DNA of 64,000 nucleotides from Rhynochetos jubatus (lineage: Eukaryota; Chordata; Aves; Eurypygiformes; Rhynochetidae), in NCBI GenBank assembly GCA_027574665.1, contig CM050651.1, positions 7,875,501-7,939,500 of the forward strand, written 5' to 3'. A model generated the notes under the pieces. The model saw only the letters and a program-made list of their open reading frames with translations, searched no databases and was not told the origin of the DNA. The position numbers were made by a program, and so were the translations under genes. Below, in pieces: positions 12,401 to 24,682 of this stretch (position 1 is its first letter; each line of letters starts with the position of its first letter).

Positions 12401-13783
12401 TGCTTGAACCGCTGGAGTTCTGGTACCTTAAATATTGCTTATTGAAAATTTCCCCCGTGGTTGCATTAATTCGGAAGAACTCAGATTGGGATTTTATGAA
12501 GTAGAAGACTTGGCCGTTTGACCCATCATCAGGATCGGTGGCTGAAACCTGAGTGACCTTCAAGCCAACCCCAGGAAGCTCAGGACACTCCAAGTAATAG
12601 GATGTCTTTGTAAATCGTGGGGCATTGTCGTTGACATCCATGACAAATATGGTGACATCCGTGCTCACGGTCCACCCGGAGTCATGTGCAGAGACTCTGA
12701 TTCTGTAGCGGTCTGTGTCCTCCCTGTTCAGTGGTCTGCTGATCGTGATGTCCCCGGTGCTGGGATTTATGGTAAATGGGAGACTTGTATCTCTTATGGA
12801 GTACCTGCTGACTGCATTCACCCCAATGTCTTCATCCGACGTCGTGACTCGGGTTACTGTAAAACCCAGAGGTGCATTTTCAGGCACAGAAGCACTGAAT
12901 ATCTGGGAAAATCTTGGAGCATTGTCATTTTCATCTAAAATATTAATGACGACTTTGACGGTGGTGCTCTGGAGCGGGATGCCTTTATCTGAAGCTTTTA
13001 TGGTTAGTGTGTACCGAGCCAATTTCTCCCTGTCCAAGGGCCTGACACTTCTGATCTCACCAGTGGCTCGATTGACACTGAAACTATTTTCCGTATTGCC
13101 CTCAATTATTTCATAATTTAGCTGTCCATTTAGACCACTGTCCCTGTCGACAGCAGCCACCGTCAGTATCTTCCGTGGCGACAGGTTCTCCACTATTTCT
13201 GCAATGAAGGGATCTTGCTCAAACTCCGGTGCGTTATCATTGACGTCTACCACCGTTACTTCCAGTTTCTTATAAGAGGAAAAGGGAGGAAAGCCCGTAT
13301 CTCTGGCCTCGATCCAAACCACGTATTTCTGTATAGCTTCGAAATCCAAAGCCCGCCCAACAGAAAGCTGTCCTGTCACCTGGTCAACCAGGAAGGTGCT
13401 GCCCAGGTTACCACTGGCGATGTAGTAAGACAAGGAGCCTCCTCTGGCTGAAGACCCAGAGACAGTGGTGACAAGAGTACCGACCGCTTGGTTTTCAGGA
13501 AACGTGAAGGTCTCCTGATCCGCCTGAACGCGAGGAAATTCTGCTCTGTTCACAAACCTCACGGTGACAGTTGTAGAGTCTGTCTCGGGGTACCGGCCGC
13601 CATCCCTCACGTGAACAGAAATGGTGACTTCGGACTCTCCTGCCAACGGGTTCGCAGCCAGGATTGCCCCCCTCTCTGGATCGATGTGGAATTTCTCAGA
13701 GTTTTTCCCCACGAGGGAATAATGGAGCTCAGCGTTGGAGCCGGCATCCGCATCGGTGACGGTCACAGCAAACACGAATGAGC
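9434..13783 (-). CDS. FAT4: FAT4 giant exon: about eleven cadherin boundaries, membrane-side module and three EGF-like domains
   Basis: This single uninterrupted exon has 4350 nt, 1449 full codons plus split Gly codons at both ends. It starts GSFVFAVTVTDADAGSN after the acceptor ccccacttcag and ends NCVCKTGYTG before the donor gtatgc. Linkers in order are FVNRAEFP, DVNDNAPEF, DENDNAPRF, DVNDNAPRF, DSNDNAPLF, EENYHTPEF, DVNDNSPAF, GTNEYVPRF, DANDPPVF, DINDNGPTL and DQNDNPSQ. After the last linker comes a non-cadherin module of about 185 residues (10382 down to 9827). Three EGF-like domains follow: EGF1 about 9650-9815, EGF2 (DIDEC) about 9535-9645 and EGF3 (DVNEC) running to the exon end. EGF2 and EGF3 have the CHNLVGGFSC and CQNFPGSFNC forms of the Asp/Asn hydroxylation consensus. 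Exon size and content agree with the large exon known in vertebrate FAT4. Open frames on the other strand inside it are shadows. Confidence 0.97.
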
Positions 13784-16632
13784 CTGAAGTGGGGAACAAA
13801 GTTAGGGCATGTTTAGATGCGCAGATTGTGGGAAACACGATGCCAGCTTTTCACTCAGAAACACTGGAGAGGGTCCCCCTCCTGGTATTTGCCCTGGAGC
13901 ACCGTGCTCTTCCTCACACAGCTCTGCAAACAAACCGCTTTTTTCACACGACGGTAAGTTCAACAAGGGGTAGGTGAGTTTGTGAGCCTACGAGACGCGC
14001 ACATGGCTAAAAAATGTGGTTGTCAGTGGCTGCATATACATCTGCACTGGAAAACTTTTGCAAATCTTTTGGAAGTCTAGCATCCCATTTCTAGAACATT
14101 CACATTATGAAAGCCATAAATCTAATAAGATTGAATGTTATTTTGATTTTTTTTTAATTACTCATAGTTTATTTCTCCATGTTAAAAAAAACTGGAATTC
14201 AATGACTATTAAGGTTCTGTAAGTGAACAGGCAGCACCAATGGACTTTTACCCTACACACCCACCTTTCCTCGCAGCTCCCTTTCTTCCTGTACCCCAGA
14301 TACTGCTCCTTTGTCCCTAATAGCCTCTTGGTTCTGATTTTGCATGAGTATTCTGAGGACAGTACTAATAGGACTGCCTTCGTAAAAGCATGCTGATCCT
14401 CTGAGAGAGGTGTAAAACCACAGAAACACAGAACTATTGCACACTAGTGCAGTAACACGGATATATTATATTTCAGGTCTTTTGAATGTATGCCTCACAA
14501 TTAGTTTGGCTATAGGAGCACCATTTGCATTAACCTCTACAACTGCCTATCTGCAAGGAGAATCCAGGGTGTTCTTTTGCACTGGAGCTTACAGATCTAA
14601 TGCACAGCACATCTTTCAAATTTGACACTGTCCAACCAATTTGCAGAACACTCTGTTGATGTTTTACTGGTACTGAAATCTAGAAAATACCCACTTCTGT
14701 AAAAAAAATCATGTTGTTTTCAACGTCCAAAGGCAAAATCATTTACAGGCAGGAATGACTTTGACAGTGTCCCCTTAAAACTATACTTCATGTCACTATT
14801 TGTCATGTGCAATGATTTGTAGGAGGGAGGGAGGAATAATTTAACAAGAACACTATTCAAACCCTTGTGAGAAATGGGACAGGAAAAAATTTTTGCTTCA
14901 GTTAAGAAAGTTATATTATTAATTATTATTATTACTAGCTCCTTCTCCTCCCAAGTTTAAAACTTGGGTTTAATAATACCAAGGAAATTAAGCTTTTTCT
15001 TTCAAAATGTACACTAGATATTCTATGACTGGAATAAAAGCAAAAGTCTTGTTCAAGTTATGAGAGTTTTGGTTTTTTTTTTTTTTGTGGTTTTTGTGTG
15101 TGGGTTTTTTTTTTTTTTTAACTATTTCAGACTCTACTGGACTACAATAAAGTTGGTTTTTTTAATGGTTTCCATGCCTGCTAGTAACATCATTGTCAAC
15201 AACCTTTCAAATTAACATGAAAAGCTATTAATATTTCCTTTGAAATGAAAATGAACTATCAACTGAGGAAGTCGCAGATAAAAAAGTGCCATGTATCTAT
15301 AGATTTTTGCTAATTTAAGAACAGAGTAAACATAGCTTACGCTTTCTGTATGTTTCCAGTTATAATGGGTTACACACAAAAAGCACCCAAAAAAGTATTG
15401 CCAGAAAACATCAATTAAACCTATGTGTACTCCTCATAAACACATATAAAGAAACACCCCAAAAAGAACCACACAAAGGCACCGTGCCTAGTCAGGCTAC
15501 ACAATAATTCAACAATGCAAGAATACAATAATTCCATAATGTTGTTCTGGAAACAGGGAAGAAATGTAAACAAAATCATCCTTCCATAAAAAGCAGAAGT
15601 ATTTGCAATTGTTTAAAATGTAGGGAGAAAACCCAAGAAATGGAAATAAGCCCCTTTTTTGTTCTTTTAAAGGAAAATATGTTTTGTAAACCATTTATCT
15701 TGGAATTCTCTCTGTAGGCATCACATATCCATTTATGCATATGGATGTGAAAACACACAGCGTTGCCGACTTCCATAGCCAAGCGCACTGACTGCAGCTT
15801 GGTGAATCCATGGCAATGCAGTGATCATATTATAAAATCCTTTTACTGTTTTGAGGTAGTAGAGGTCCTGGTATTAGTCCATTTTAAATCTTGGGGGGAA
15901 AAAAAAATAATCTCAGAATAGCAGAATCTTTCAGTAAATTCTCTCCATCCTCATGCAAATACACATATCCTCCTTTCGTACCCTTTGCAATGCCAATTCT
16001 GCAAATAGAAACTACAAGAACTCTGGACTGTAATTTACAATGTAGCTATTTATCAGGCTTGTTTAAACATAAACTGAATCAGAAATTAATTCCTGCATTG
16101 AGTGAAGTCACTTTAATTTGGGTGTAGGTTCCACAAAAGGAAGGTTGCTGCTTGGCTTTACTTTTTATTTTACTTCACCACTTGGCTCAAGGAAAGGCAA
16201 CATAATTAATATCTGATATAGATATGATCTTTTTGGATGAGTTTGACAAAATACCGTTTAGGAATTGCTCAGGGTGGAAAAAGAACATCTGCACGGAGGA
16301 GAAGACATTCACAGGAAAAAAAAGGTCATTCTAACCTGGCAAAATCATTTAATTACTTGTTCAAGCGGGTGCTGATTTACATGATGTCTCCTTTACATAA
16401 CTTCAGGACAATAATTGAATTTGAATGGAAAGAACAAGCTACAAGAACTGGTAAATTGCGGGTGATATATTTACCCTTGCCATTATTCACTGCCATGCAA
16501 CGCGAAGATAACAAAACCTGGGAAACAGCTGCAGAGGAACATCTAAGAAACATTTCTTGTGGCATCGCTTTGCACTTGCTAAGATGTTTATGCAATCTGA
16601 AGTATCCCCAACACTGACACTGATCAGGTTAC
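13784..16632 (-). other. FAT4: FAT4 intron, 2.8 kb
   Basis: The donor is gtaacc and the acceptor ccccacttcag. There is a T/G-rich low-complexity tract at 15070-15120. The 126-codon plus-strand frame at 16237-16617 has no recognisable domain and looks like chance. Confidence 0.85.
15070..15119. repeat. T/G-rich low-complexity tract
   Basis: Two T runs of about 14 bases flank gtggtttttgtgtgtggg. It is intronic. Confidence 0.8.
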
Positions 16633-16883
16633 CTGAAGTGGTAGGTGATGGGACATGGGTGACGTAGGGATGGTGTTGAAATTTGGGTGGGTTGTCATTC
16701 ACATCGGCGACAGAGACGAGCACGCTGGTGGAACTGGAGAGTGCCCTGGGGAAGCCCCCATCGCTCGCCACCACCACCAAAGTGTAATTCTCCCTCGCCT
16801 CTCGATCGAGGAGAGCACTGGTGATGATTTGTCCTGTTGATGGGTTGATTGTGAATTGCGAATTGCCACCAGTAAGCCTATAG
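16633..16883 (-). CDS. FAT4: FAT4 internal exon: cadherin repeat end with DVNDN linker
   Basis: This 251-nt exon starts with the third base of the split Ser codon. It continues YRLTGGNSQFTINPSTGQI, then SALLDREARENYTLVVV, then the linker DVNDNPPKF and HHPYVTHVPSPTTSG with a split Gly codon. The acceptor is ttttccaacag and the donor is gtaacc. It completes one cadherin repeat and starts the next. The phases match the exon before (AG plus C) and the giant exon after (G plus GC). Confidence 0.95.
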
Positions 16884-19800
16884 CTGTTGGAAAATAAAAA
16901 AAACAAGGGAGAAAAATTCAATTAGTGTTTCAGAAGGCAGCCTGCTGCCCAAAGATAATAACGATTTTCTCTACCCATCAGACCACCATGCTGGTGAGTA
17001 TCAACACATGGATTTTCTTCTGAGTTTCCATCTGTCTTCACTTTCTTCTCTTCCATCTTTTGAGACTTGTTGAATAAATGACATTTCTGGGGCTTTCCAA
17101 GCATAGTTGCTTAACACAGGGAGATTTGTAATAAATGAGGAGCGGACTGAGCCTTTGCACCTTTGGAGATACAGTCAGACATACACTCAAAATTGCCTAC
17201 TGGAGGCAAACTCTAGTACTGATTCCCCTGGGCTAACGCATTAAGTGTTATTCCAGAAGGCTGACATATCTCTTAACTGAATCTATAAAAAATGATTAGA
17301 AAAAACCACAATTTTCTGAAATAAAAGGATGCCGATTTTACAAAATAACATGAGGATTTATAATTCATATTTTTTACTAATGCTGCGCTATGTTTTGCTA
17401 TTCAACATTTCAATATTAATTCATAGTAAGTTGGTAACTACAAAGCTGTGTTAATAGAGAATAATTGGGACCGGAATTTGACCCTTGATTGGCGTGCATG
17501 TATGAGCACACCTCCGTGATTTGATAAGAAATGACTGTGCTTACTGCAGTGTGTTGTACAGGCTACCTCTGGCTTACTAGCACAGTGAATTTGTCCTTTC
17601 TCTTTGAATGCTTTCCCAGCTTGTGTTCGTACAGGATGAATCTCCAAGGCATGTGGAGCATGGGGCTGTATTTTTAAAGGTAATTGGTTAATATTACATT
17701 TTCTATGAAATTAAATAATCGGCTTTCTGCAACACAAAGGGAGCAAAAACTGGCCAAAATGAACAACCCCCATATCCAATTTTATAACCCTGACAAATAC
17801 CAACACAGCTGTGGCTGGCATTGCTTCTTCAGCGAAGCCTGGTACGGCACAGTAGCAGATTTTCGAAATATAATATAATTCTGTAACATTCAGAAGAAAA
17901 TTGCTTTCATGAAAGAGAGTAATATTCCTATCTTCATGTTTTCAAAACTGGAACAGGTTATGACAGAAATAATAACACAGACCAGCAGCTTTACCTAGAG
18001 GATTGATAGCCAGCCTGTGTAATATGCTGTGGCAACTTCTCCTGTTCAGTCATTAATCTCTACAGAGTGCCATGAGCATACTTTAATTGCTTAATTATGA
18101 TATAATACAGTGGCCATATGTAATTATTCTCCAGTCATAGCAATGTGCATCTAGGGTGGAAAGAATGTGCACAAAGCCTAAAGCACCACTTAAATCTCTG
18201 TAAACACCAGCAGCAGGGCAGATTTCTTTTGTGATTTGCAACGCTTTAACCCTGTGTGAGGTGTCGCAGAAGACAGGGACTTTCTCTTCTGTACTTTCAC
18301 ATATGTAGAACAGCTCAAGCTTTACCATTGGAAAGATGCTATGGACGTTTATTTTTTTTTTAAATACAATAAAGACAAATTACACTTTGCACAGGATAGT
18401 CTGAGTTATATCTGAGTACAACTGCAGGCAAATCAACTGGACAATATAAGTGTGTCTCAGCGTAGTTACTAAAAAATTCCAAACCCAAGCCAAAAAAAAC
18501 CCCAAAACTTTACTGGTGACAACTAACATAAAAGGAAGTTGACTAAAGCACTTAAAATCTGGCCTTTCAACTAGTCTGTGCTGACCTCTCTTATCTATAC
18601 TATCTTTTACAAGATTGCTCAAGCGTGCATTGCCATTAACAACCTCATCAGCATCCCTTAATGACTTCAGGGCTTATCACCCGAAATAAAAGAAAAAGAG
18701 TAGGCATGCATATATATGTAACTCCTTTGCAGATTATCTACTCCTTGCATGACACAGTCCATTTTTTGACTTTACCTGAAAATTTTAGAAGAGGATTTTA
18801 TGTACCATCGTTGAAAACCAAAGATTTGATTTTGAAATAGGTTCCGACAAGACTGAAAAGGAGTTCCGAGTGCTCAACACCTCTGACAAAAAGCCCTTAT
18901 GTGTTCTGGTCCCTCCAGCTTTTGCCAGTTTTGTAATACCAGCCGTATTTTAAGATTTTCATTACTCTAAGTGCTGAATCTGGACAAATTCTGTCCAAGA
19001 AAAACAAAGTATGTTCCTTGAGTCTGAAAAGTCTAAAACAAAAGCTGAAAACTATTTTTAAATAGCTACTTATGAAGACAAAAAAAAAAATTTGTATCAA
19101 ATATTCTACTGTGAGGTACTGAGTGAACGACAAAGACTAATGGCAGAGATATTAAAGCAATTCAACCACACCAAAGAAATCTGAGAGCACCCTGATAATT
19201 TCTGATTATGGGAGACAATCATTACCATCATTCATGTTTATATTTTCTTTTTACTAAAGGAGCTGGCCAGAAACAGTCTCTTAGAGTTAGATTGAATAAA
19301 ATTAAAAGCTTCATTGTTTCATATTCTAATAAATGGCAATTTTGGATACTTTTCAAATATTTAAAGATGCCGAAACATAAAGTTTCTATTTCTGGCTTGT
19401 ACCTACTTTGAAAGAAAATATTACAGTATTTTATAAACACGTGATTTGCTGTAATATAGTTCTGTTTTATTTTACTTTGTTAAAGAAAAGACACACAGTG
19501 ATATTCTTATACACTTTGAAGAATGTACTGAGGTGAACTAACAAAAGTAAACAAAGAAGCTACTTTTATATCCTCTTTTGTAAGTTTGGAAACAGAGATA
19601 CAGGTGACTGCAGCCAGAGTAGTTAAATGTAATGAGACTACACCTACATGTCCTTCAGATTAATAACTAATCTGAATCTGCTTCATATTCCACTAGAAAT
19701 GAATCAGTCCTCCGTGTGGATCTTCAGCGTGTTATTGCCACTTAGCATCTTCACTGCTCCTGTCCATGAAACTGGGCATGGGCAGTGTCCAGCCTAGTGC

Positions 19801-21200
19801 CCAGTTAAGTTGCATCAACCAAGCTCTGCAAACCATTTGGCATTTAAAGCAAAACCGGTAGATTTAAAATTTAAAGCAAAAATGCCAAATGCTAATGTTT
19901 TATTGGTTTTGAGAATGGGATAAACTTTACACGTTGTCTTGTGTAATTTTCATTCCATACTGAAGACTGAAAACAAATTCACCTGAGGAACAAAGAACAT
20001 GCCGGCTTCCAGTGAACATTGCTTACTACATGAAGAGATGTGAACGCGGCAGCAAGGCAGGTAGTGGTTTCTGTTGACCGTTCAGCAGTGCAGTGTCTCC
20101 CATAACACGTGTACTAACATGCAGGCTGCTATTGTACCTGCTTGGCTAGTTTATTATAAACGCATCCAAATGTACTTGAACGGCCATTTAAATTCTGGTT
20201 AGGTTTGAAAAGCCATTTAAGGTTCAAAATAAGAAACTGAAGCCTTCCCCAAACAGACGCATACTGTCACAAACTTAACATTATCCACTAGTTTGGACAT
20301 TTTTATGCAAAAAAGTGATACTGCTTTCTAGATTTGCCTAGCTCGAAAATTCAATTTTAAAGATGACTTGGGCTGCAAAATGCATTCTGTACTTTTTAGG
20401 GTGAGTGGTTTCATATGAACATAAGTGTGATTTAACAACAACAAAAGATTAACTCTGTCCCAAAGTCAACTTTTGTAGCAAATTTGTTATTGGCACTTGA
20501 AAAGTACATCTTTCTCTTCCCCACCAAGCCCTTCCTGAAAGCCTCTTTGATTAAGATTTAATATTAATAAGCCCATCAGCCTCCAAGAACAATAGTTTGC
20601 AGCTTCTTCAGGAATACATTTTAAAGGATTTGTATTATACCTATGAACTATACCCTTTGTTACAAGGCCTCAGTTCTAAAAGCTACACTAAACAGAAGGC
20701 AAAAGCCTTTCTGAAGTCTACACAACCTGACAGCAGTCAGTGACGATCATTCACCGCCTACCATTATATTTCTTTACAAAGAGAATATATATATAAAGTC
20801 TGCAAGCTGAAAGGCTTAATCCATTTATGATATTATTTGGAGTTTCAGGGTTTCTTTGGATTTTGGGTTGTTTTTTTTTTAATTGATCTACCTCTACACC
20901 TATTGAGAAATATAAATCTAGCCTATTGACATTTACACTCAGGTGCAAGTTAAACTCATTTGGTGTTCACTTAGTGAAAACCCAAATTAACACTGCAACT
21001 CTACTTGTCCTTAATACAATTCTAAAAGCCTATAAACAACAAAAAGAGAGTCAGATCTGCTGAAATAATTTAGCTACATATATTCAGCTGTCATTTTGTG
21101 TCTTAGAGCTTTATGGCATGTTGGTGATGGACACTGGAGAAAAAAGATCTTCAGGCAAGGTATGAGGCAGTATTACATACAGCAACCGTAAATGACCTAC
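16884..21200 (-). other. FAT4: FAT4 intron, 4.3 kb
   Basis: The donor is gtaggt and the acceptor ttttccaacag. It holds a compound inverted plus direct repeat at 19834-19891. Otherwise it is unremarkable A/T-rich sequence. Confidence 0.85.
19834..19891. repeat. compound inverted and direct repeat
   Basis: The outer arms CATTTGGCATTT (19834-19845) and AAATGCCAAATG (19880-19891) are perfect inverted repeats. Inside and overlapping them are two direct copies of ATTTAAAGCAAAA (19842-19854 and 19869-19881), spaced 27 bp apart. Confidence 0.8.
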
Positions 21201-21381
21201 CTAATAACTGCATTTGAAGAAGCGTCGGCATCTGAGGAGTTTACAAGCAAAATATCTGTCCCTGTAGGTGCATCTTCCGGAACAGTGGCAGAATACAGAT
21301 TAAAGGCAAATTTGGGGACATTGTCATTGACATCATCCACCGTGACAGCAATGGTTCCAGTGCCAGTGAGGGCAGGAGACC
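21201..21381 (-). CDS. FAT4: FAT4 internal exon: DVNDN linker and start of a cadherin repeat
   Basis: This 181-nt exon contains 59 full codons. It completes the Gly codon from the previous exon and reads GSPALTGTGTIAVTV, then DDVNDNVPKFAF, ending SSDADASSNAVI plus two bases of a Ser codon. The acceptor is gctttcccgcag and the donor is gtaggt. It holds the closing strand of one repeat, a canonical calcium linker and the first half of the next repeat (VPEDAPTG and DADASSN calcium ligands). A slightly longer minus-strand frame overlaps it but is out of frame; the assignment rests on splice sites, phase and FAT4 similarity. Confidence 0.94.
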
Positions 21382-22157
21382 CTGCGGGAAAGCGGGATAC
21401 AAAATGCTAGAGGTTACGTATACCACCATCCTAATCCGAGGTCTGCCATCCCCTATTTAAAGCCTAGAGCTTGAGCATGTCACAGTTCACAGAGCAAGAA
21501 AGCCAATTCAACACGCAGGACAGGGTCAGATTTGTTTCAGAGGCATCTCAACATAAAGTACAAGTTGTGAAAGAAGAAAAAAAAAAGTTATTTTTCTTGT
21601 TCCATCTAATTCCAGAAATATTTTGTAATACAAGCTCAGTGGAAAAAGATGGTCTTGGAACCATTCAGAAGCCTTCCTGTAACAATTAGGTCCAATTTGA
21701 ACATGTGGTCGACTTTCCTATTTCTCTAAAAGAAGACGTTCAAAGGTGGCACACTGACAGCCGTGAAGACTCCAGCCCTCAATTTATTTATCCGCAGAAC
21801 AAATAGAGTGGAAACAGTGGCAAACCCCAGCTTTCCGCATGGCTTTTCCACTGCCGGTCGCACCCCTGACCTGGGGAGACCTTCTCTGAGCGGGTGAGAA
21901 GGCTTCACAGTCTCCAACCCTGTTCAGACTCGATTTCTCCACAGGAGTAACCATCTATAACAGCAAATAAGGCTCACTCAGATGGGATATTAGCTTACAG
22001 GAAATAAGACTGAACTTATTTAACCTACGTCTTTCATCTTCCTTGTTATTCTAATGCTTAACTCTGATGAGCACAAACGAGTAAGAAATAGTATGTTTGT
22101 TCATTCATTTGCAATCTCTCAGCATTTATTAGCTTCAGCTTTTCCTTTGTCAAATAC

Positions 22158-22179
22158 AAAAAAAAAAAAAAAAAAAAAA
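22158..22179. repeat. A22 homopolymer
   Basis: A simple A run, preceded by tttgtcaaatac. No retroposed gene sequence was recognised upstream of it. Confidence 0.85.
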
Positions 22180-24603
22180 GACGATGAAGAGTTTTACAAG
22201 TTCATTGCCAGTTTATTACGCTTATTTTCAGCCAAGAATCAGCAAGACATCTTCTGCTAACCAAATTCTTCACTGAGGGTCCCTGAAAAAAATGGGATCA
22301 TTCCCTTCTTTGAATACATAATAAAAAGGAGAGAGTCATAGTGGAGCATAAAACACATGAGTTATGGCCCCTTTTAGTCAAAAGACAGATTATGACCATG
22401 CCTGTTTTATCCAAGATTGTGTCACTTTTGCCTTCAATATCAAAAAGATACAACAACTCACCATTTGCTGGGCTGGGAAAAAAGCAACGATAATGAAATG
22501 TTTTGGGCCAGAGACTGGTTCAAGTCCTTGTTGCAAGGCAAGTATATTACATGGAGCTGTCTCTTGATGAAACACAGGCAGCCCCCGTGTGACCGCCCCT
22601 AGTCCTTCCAACCCAGCAGATCATCGGGTCGCTGTTACCCCAAGTTATTGCTGGACCTCAGCCTTATGGCTGGGAAGGAGGTAGGCTCTGCTCTTGGGTC
22701 TCATGTGGTCCTGGCAAGGGCTCCAGGCATTGAGCTCTTGTATAAAAGAAGAAATAATGACTTATTTTCCCACATGTTAACCCTTGCAGGCTGAAGTATC
22801 ACCACACTACATTGCAGGAAGAAGCTGGGATCAGTTTCTACATGGGAAAGAGGTTTTTCGCTGTGAAACATTTCGAAGTAACTTGGTTTAATGCACAAAT
22901 GGACTGAACGAAAGAGCTTCCAATTGAAGGGCGCTATAAATCTTGCAACGCTGACTTTGAAGCCTGCTGATCGGCCAGGTCGGATCACAACACCGAGGAA
23001 AGAACGTGCAAGCCAAAGAGTATAGGTTTCACGCCACGGCTGTGCACAATGGAGGCCTTTCTATGCTCTAGTCTGAGGTAATTCCTTCTACCAATTAATA
23101 TATTTTCAGCCAGGAAGGTTACATTAAGGCAATAAGCCTGTCTCATTTTTTACCCTTCCCCCTTGCATCTTGTCATTTAGTCACTTATAGATAGAAAAGA
23201 CTGCAAAAGCATTCTTGATCGCCAAAATATTGCCCGTGGAGTGTTTATTATTACTGCATTAAATGAAACAGAGTCCTCAGTGGTGTTTGCTGCATGTGTC
23301 ATCAAGCTCTGGCACTCCAAACATTTAATTGACATTCATCTCGCAGCTGATGAAATGAAAATTTGAAAGTAGTTAAGTTTCACAGGTGACTAAACAATTT
23401 ATACATAATTCAGAAATTAATCTTGGGTAAGCCACATTCAAAGAGCAGCAGTAACGCAATTCAGTCTGGAAAAGAGTTCTACCTCCCAGCTAAAACCTGA
23501 AGCTCATTGTTTTAAATGTAGTTGCTAACACAAAGAGCTGATGCCAGAAAATTCACGCTGCCAGTTTATTCACAAAAACAAACTCCTCCAAGCCATGCCT
23601 TTAGAGGTAACCCAACGCTGCGGCGATGGGACTAGCTCCAGCACAGCTCTGCAGGCTGGCCCTGTCCCGGCCGGGAGCACCAAGCTCGGGCTCGGTGCCG
23701 TGCTAAGATGGGCAAAGAGAGGAGAAAGGGAATAACTGCTCATGTCTGCTGGCAAAGCACCATGCGGGCATATGCTAACAGCGAAACGCTACAATGGGTT
23801 TGTCGTTCTGCTGCATGGCTATTGAATCCTTGGTCACATAAGGGAAATGGTCAAAAGGGACGCCAGATGTAATGGCTGCAAATGGGCTACGGATATTCTC
23901 CTGCTCACAATTCCACTGACAGCAGCAGCTTTTGATTCTGCCATCTGACTCCAACCAGCCCCCTCACTTTTCCTCTCCGAGGAATCTGAACATGCAGGGT
24001 ACCAAACAAACACCCCAGCCTCGCCTCAGTCCCCTGCGTATTCCACGCCATTATTCTCCAATTCCACTCCCTCACTGGAAGCGTCTGCAAGGCACTGTTC
24101 AGTGCAGCATGGACACGTTATATCAGCCTCAGAGAAGTGAATATACCAGCCAAGGCTGAGCATCATACTAATGAAATTGGCTAGGGTAATGTAAGTAACC
24201 CAGATCTCATTCAGCACGAGCTTGTGGCTGCGTTGTGCTCGCAGAGACATCCCACAAGTCCAGTATTAATTCAACTGTTTGTAGCATCCCAAGTCACTGC
24301 TCTTCAGTTCAAAACCCAAGATCTTTCTCATTTTACTTAGATGGAAAAACTCACACATCTACATTGGTTTCCTGCCTATGTAGTTATCAAAATATGGGGG
24401 TTTTTCCTATAAGTAAAACATCACGTCCACAAATCTACGCCTTTATCCTATTACACTGAAAGATAAAGTTGCAGTTTCACAGAGTGTCCTCAAACTTTTT
24501 ATTCACTTGAAATTAAATGACTAGCTCACATTTCTGCAGTTACTGAGAAATATAAGAGGAGGAAATTACCAATGAAGCAATTTTCTATGGAAAATAAATA
24601 GCT

Positions 24604-24682
24604 CAGGGCCAAATTATACCGTCCTCAGTGAACTTTTCAGTGAAAGTTATGCTTGCATAAGGACCACAGAATTTGGCCCCTG
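24604..24682. repeat. 79-bp element with terminal inverted repeats (MITE-like)
   Basis: The left end CAGGGCCAAATT (24604-24615) is matched by the inverted right end AATTTGGCCCCTG (24670-24682), with one extra C. The ends resemble an ancient palindromic repeat that I recall from bird and reptile genomes, with GGCCAAATT...AATTTGGCC termini. That suggests a nonautonomous DNA-transposon relic. The family name is not assigned. Confidence 0.5.

Noticed and set aside
16237-16617. 126-codon plus-strand frame next to a FAT4 exon
   Set aside because: It ends at the FAT4 splice donor region by chance, has no domain, and runs opposite to the conserved gene.
22158-22179. A22 run as the tail of a retrocopied gene or SINE
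   Set aside because: The sequence before it shows no coding match, tRNA-like head or target-site duplication that I can recognise.
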